A stretch of DNA of 29,767 bases from a virus: positions 1 through 29,767 of the IMG/VR virus record IMGVR_UViG_3300047560_000932. One strand, written 5' to 3'. The position numbers were made by a program, and so were the translations under genes. The notes under the pieces were generated by a model. That model worked only from the letters and a program-made list of their open reading frames with translations. It was not told the DNA's origin and did no database searches. Below are positions 21,101-27,100 of this stretch, piece after piece; the stretch's first letter is position 1; each line of letters starts with the position of its first letter.

Positions 21101-24100
21101 TGCAGTTTACATGTTTGATTATCTAGCAATTTATAACGAAAGCGTAAGTAACCCTGGCGCATTTGTTTACGCACAGAGTACAAACGATATTACACTTGAC
21201 TATGGTTCTCAACCTCTATATGGTAAAGCATTAGACTTTAATGCAAATCGTGTGACGATAGGTACACCTAACTTTAGACCAGCTTATGTAGATGGTCAAG
21301 TAGTTACATACGTAAGCACAAGTACTGAACCTGATTGGGCTGTATATAGAAGTTCTAGCCCGGTAGTTGATATCAATGGCATCAACAACATTCAATTATT
21401 CAGCGCAGAAACAAACAATACGTTAGAAAATCTAGATTATATTGACCCACTTCAAGGTAAAATCTTAGGTGCAGTAAGAGAAAACATCGATGTAATTTCT
21501 AACGTTGACCCTGCAAGCTATAACAGTGTCAATGCAACACAAACTGGCTTAATCTGGGGTGCAGATAAAGTTGGTCAGATTTGGTTCAACACAACCAATA
21601 CACGTTTTGTCAACTACCACCAGAATGATGTAGTTTACAACAGTAAGTATTGGGGTCGAGTATTCCCAGGAAGTGACGTATCTGTTTATTCATGGATAAC
21701 AAGCAATGTTCCTCCTATCCAGTATCAGGGTCCAGGAACACCTTATAGCACAACAGATTATACTGTTCAAGGTATTGTGAATGCTGAAGGAACAATTGTA
21801 CCTGTATACTTCTATTGGGTAAGAAATACAAATATTATCTTTGAAAAAGAAGGTAAAACATTAGCTGACAGTATCATTCAATCATATATTGCTCAGCCAC
21901 AAGCTAGTGGTATTAGTTATTTTGCCCCATTGTTACCAAACACATTTGGTTTATACAACTCACAAGAGTTCATAAACGCTAATGATTCAGTATTGCAGAT
22001 TGGTTTCAAGACAGGTGAAAATGACGATGTTGGTCATAGTTCATTCAGTTTGATTCGTGCAAATTATGCAGATGATTTCTTACCTGGAATACCAACATCA
22101 AGTTCAATCTCATATGGACATCCTGGAACAGCAAATGCCACAATAATTCAAACACCTGAATCATTATATGATAGATTACTAGACAGTATGTGTGGTGTGG
22201 ACGAGTCAGGGGCAGTCGTACCTAACCCATTCTTACCAAAAGCAGTACAGTATGGTGTGTTAGCTAGACCAAGACAAAGTTTCTTCATTAATCGCTATGG
22301 TGCATTGAAGAATTATTTAGAATATGCTAATACAGTAATGGCATTATATCCTATCACTGAAATTAGAAATCCAGTATTCTTAGATAAAGTCGGAGAAATT
22401 AATCCTTCTAATGGATTACCGTTCTACGACACACCAGCATATTGGAGTTATATTAACTGGTGGGCACCTGGATATGACAATAATACCAAGTCTGCACTAC
22501 AAGTTCCAATCTATGCTGATTTGTCAACATTAACTGTAAATGCGGGAACAATCGTGTCCGTAGCACAAAACGGCAATGGCAAACAAGAAACATACATTTC
22601 TAACACGGACGGATCATGGACTAGAATTGGTTTAGAAAACGGTACAATCGAGTTTAGTTCTAATCTGTGGGATTATGCTACAGCACGTTTAGGATTTGGT
22701 GATAACTTCTATGACACTACACCGTATGATGAATATCCTTCACAAGAAACACGTGACATTATTCGTGCGTTGAACGAAGAAATCTATACCAACGAATTAT
22801 TAATTTATCGTAACAAGAGTTTAATCTTGTTGTTTGAATACATTCAGTCTGAAACAATTGAATCACAAAATTATTTACCATGGTTGAACAAAACTTCCTT
22901 CATTGACGTTTCACACACAATTCGTGAACTACGTCCTATTGAAGTATTCCGTTCAGATAACCAAACATTCTTGGAAGGATACATGAATGAGATAAAGCCA
23001 TACCACGTGGTTATTAAAGAATTCTTATTCAAGTATACTGGAACTGATGTTTATGAAGGTGACATAACTGATTTTGATTTACCATCACAATACAATACAA
23101 CAACTCAAACATTTATTTCACCTGCGTTGGTTTTTGCTAATCCAAGCAGTGACAATCAATATTTACCAACTGATCCAATCTGGCAGACAGGTCCGTACAA
23201 TCAATGGTTTAATAATTATGGATTAAGTGTAGTCGGTCAAAATAACTATCCTATTGCACTACTAACATCGTATATGGGATTGACAACAAACGTCATGTTT
23301 GTTGACAACGCAAACGGTTTCCCTGTATCAGGTATTGTAACAATCGGTACAGAACAAATTTCTTATACTAGCGTAGATTTAGCCAATAATGCATTGTTGG
23401 GCTTAACACGCGGTGTGGGTGAGACAGAAGCGCAAATACATATTCCGGGTGAACAATTAATCACTGATTTACCTGCTGTTCTCGTATTGAACGGTGGTCG
23501 CGGATACACTGAGCCACCAAAGGTCACTGCATATATTGATACAACACTATATCCTGAACCTAGAGTTGCGGCACAGTTAGAACCTATCATGGGTGTTGAT
23601 AGTGTTATTGGTGTAAATGTAATCAACCCGGGTGAGGGATATGTTGTATTACCAGAAATCATTATCGATCCTTCAATAACAGTAACATTCAATAGTACTC
23701 AAGTTAATACGTTGACTAGCACAGTTGAACTAGATGTACCGTTACTACAAACAGGTGATTTAGTAATCTACAACCCTACTACTGGTTCAGAACAAATAGG
23801 TGGTTTATTACCGGGACAAAAATATTATGTCAATGTGTTAGAAACAGCACCTGACACAATTATTGCTTTCTATAATAATTACTACCATTCAATATACGAC
23901 CAAGATAGAATTCCATTGTTATCTACTGGTACTGGACAACAACAAATTAGCGTAGGTGCAGTTGCAAGTTGTGTAACTACAGCAGTTCCGGTTCGTGAAA
24001 ACAACATCACATTAAGATTTGACAGAACATCATATTCTTCACAACTCGCTGACTGGGCTCCATCTGGATTCTATGGTGCGTTCTACGCAGGTGATTATGC

Positions 24101-27100
24101 TGATGACCAGATTTTCTCATCATCAAGTGTTAGATTATTCAGCACTGACCCACCAGTCGGTGGCATTCTTGCTGGTCAAGTTAATGGAATTACTGCATCT
24201 GCACAAGGTGGAACATTCCAGATTCTTGATGTTGCAAATCAGCAAACACTAACATGGTCTTCACGTACTAGAAATACTATTCAAACATATGGCCCAGCTT
24301 CATTGTATCCAAATACAATTCGTATTAATCCAAGTGCAGGTGGTGCAGAAGTAGCAGGACAGATTGGTTCTACTATTGGTTTCTATGTTGGTATGCCAAT
24401 TAAATTTGTTGGTGCTATACCAGTCGGTAGTCCAATTCAACCTTCAACCTCAGCCGAGGACGTAATCTACTATGTTAAATCGTTGGTTCAGTTACCAAAC
24501 CTTGATACTAGTGAGTTGGAAGACACTGGCTTTACAATTTCAGATACAGTTGACGAAAACGGTAATCCAGGCTCTACATTAGATTTACTTGTGTCAGCAT
24601 CAGTGCCTACAGCAGGATTAACTCTATACGTAGGTAATTTAACTAACACAGCATTGATGACTATAAACTATTCTGGTTTAAGAAATGCGTCAGCAACATC
24701 ATCAACTAACAATGCGGTCACAGTTGATTTAACAGTGACTGGTCAAAACGGCACTACTGGATTCTACACAGGACTTCCTATATTATTTGTAGGCAATGAG
24801 TTCGGTGGAATCATTGAAAACAAAGTATATTATGTCAATGCAGTTATAGATAAAACATCGTTTACAATGACTGCCGATAACAGTCCTAAGATTGTTACTT
24901 GTACTGCAACAGATAGTGCAACCGATATAATTTCATGCTCATCTACGATTGGCTTAAATGTTAACGATCCAGTTATTTTTAATGATATGGGTATTAACGG
25001 TGATGCAGTAAATGACTTTGGTGGCATTATTAGCGGAACTACATATTATATTAAAGAGATTGTTTCTAACGGATCTATAAAATTAAGTACTACTGTTAAT
25101 GGATCGTTATTCAACATTACCTCGACTGTAACTGCTGGCAACGGCACGTTTGCTCCTATGTTGGTACAAACAGATGTGGTTCAATTGACTAGTGCTACTG
25201 GAGCAATGACAATAAATGTTGCCATCCCAATTAGCCCAGGTCAAATCAATGGTCAACAGTTCACATTGTATGGACAATCAGGTCCATATGTAGGTGTACA
25301 AGGTACTGTATCTGAATTATTTGACAGACAAATTACATCTACATTAGCATACAACAATAGAGTATGCTTATCTACTATTGGCGGCGGCACAACAAATATC
25401 TATGCAAACATGGAATTCAATGTTTCAGAAGATATCGGTGGTTTAACAACTACAGGTGGCCCATACACAGTAACTGGTCTTGGAACTACTGAAATTAATA
25501 TTAGTTACGTAAGTGCAGTTGACGATTGGTTAACTGTCACTCCTACAGTAGAATATACTGATACGACAGCGGCATTATACGAAGGTATGCCTTTGTATTT
25601 CACAGGGCAATCACTAGGTGGTGTATTATTAAACACAGTTTATTATGTGTATGATATTGGTACAGGTCCTAACGCTGGTAAAATTAAATTATCAGAAGAT
25701 GTTTCATTGAGTACTGTCTTTGCTATTAATGGTAGCGAAGGTGGAACTATGGTAGGTACTGGAGAAACATATATTGAAGTAGCAGATACACTATCTGATG
25801 AAAAAGCAATATCAGATACAACATCATTCTTGCAGGCTGAGGGTACACCTGCAGAATTTAATGTTGCTTCAATATTAGGTGGATATACTGTTTCTGTTAC
25901 TACTGCTGGCACAAACTATGCAATAAACAACATTATTACAATTTCTGGAACAGATTTAGGCGGCACAAGCCCTACTAATGATTTATTATTGACTGTGTTA
26001 ACAGTTGACTCTACTGGTGGTGTATTAACTGGTATTGCTAATGGAACTCCTGCAGGAGCAGAAAACAAATATTACTTGAAGGTAGTTAATGAAGACCAAG
26101 TAGAAGTATATAGTGATCCTAACATGCAAATTCCTGTAAGTGGTCAAAACTTCCCTTATGTGGGAGCAACTACTACAACGGCTACTGCAATTGACGGTTC
26201 TACCGAAAGAATTACAGTAACAAGTTCTGCTGACTTCAATCTTAATGATCCAGTAGTATTCACAGGTGATGTGTTTGGTGATGTTGTGTTGGCACAGACT
26301 TATTATATTTTAACAAAACCAACAAGTACTACAGTAACAATCTCTGAAACTATTGGCGGCAGCCCAGTTAATTTATCTACTGATACTGGAACAATGACAA
26401 TGGCTAAGGCAGGTGATTATGCTGTGTTACCTCAGCCATTCTACTTTGATAGTAGCATTGTTAAGTACAACAACCGCGTGTATCAATGTATTATCAGTAA
26501 CAACGATAGCGAATTTATTTTCGGTAAGTGGGAATTATTGAATTCTGGTGACCGTCGTCTAAATGCATTAGATAGAATCATGGGATATTATCAGCCTACT
26601 GTTAATATGCCTGGCGTAGACTTGACGCAGTTGGTCAATGGAATTACATATCCAAACAGTACCTATAAAGGTAATGCGTTTGCACCAGCAGACGAATTCA
26701 CATTAGATACAATCTTAACAGATCAACCATTTTATCCAACAGGATTGAATTTGACAAGTGTAGTATGGGACGGTACAACATATATTTCCGTTGCAAATAC
26801 AGTAGACTATTCTTCTATATTATTCAGTGAAGATACTAATTCTTGGGTAATTGATAGAATTGCTAACGAACCAGTAGCTGTAACTAGCATCGTTGAAGTA
26901 GATGGTCAGTACATAATTACAACTAATAATAATGCTACTCCGATTCTAACAAGTTCAGATGGAGTCACTTGGACAGATTTACCAGCTTTAGCAGGTAAAG
27001 GTTATAGTCTAAATAAAGTTTCATATCACGATGGTTTGTATATTGCTGTTGGTAATGTGATATTAACATCACTTGACGCAATCACATGGACAAAAGCATA

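Larger units (their letters stand above)
19204..21350 (+). other. Seven-bladed FG-GAP (integrin-alpha-like) beta-propeller with inserted modules
   Basis: Seven FG-GAP-like blade starts occur at 19272 (FGSAVAY), 19410 (FGSTITY), 19566 (WGSATAL), 19869 (FGSSITT), 20496 (FGTSIDT), 20934 (FGSVVKF) and 21219 (YGKALDF), residues about 2389 to 3038. They are followed by strands such as VIIGAPYE, ILVGAPFE, VVSAPTA and VTIGTPNF, and by 'AYVF', 'AVHRF', 'AVYMFD', 'VVTYV' closing strands. The block is bracketed by WAVYR at 19204 and 21343. Blades 1-3 are compact, at about 140-160 bases. The three later gaps are 300-630 bases because other modules sit between blades: YTIVSEGTTDFT at about 19.7 kb, a YY module at 20.1-20.3 kb, and a QNINLAKVPNIVASSLNG module at 20.6-20.9 kb. 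Seven is the blade number of integrin-alpha propellers. Confidence 0.68.
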
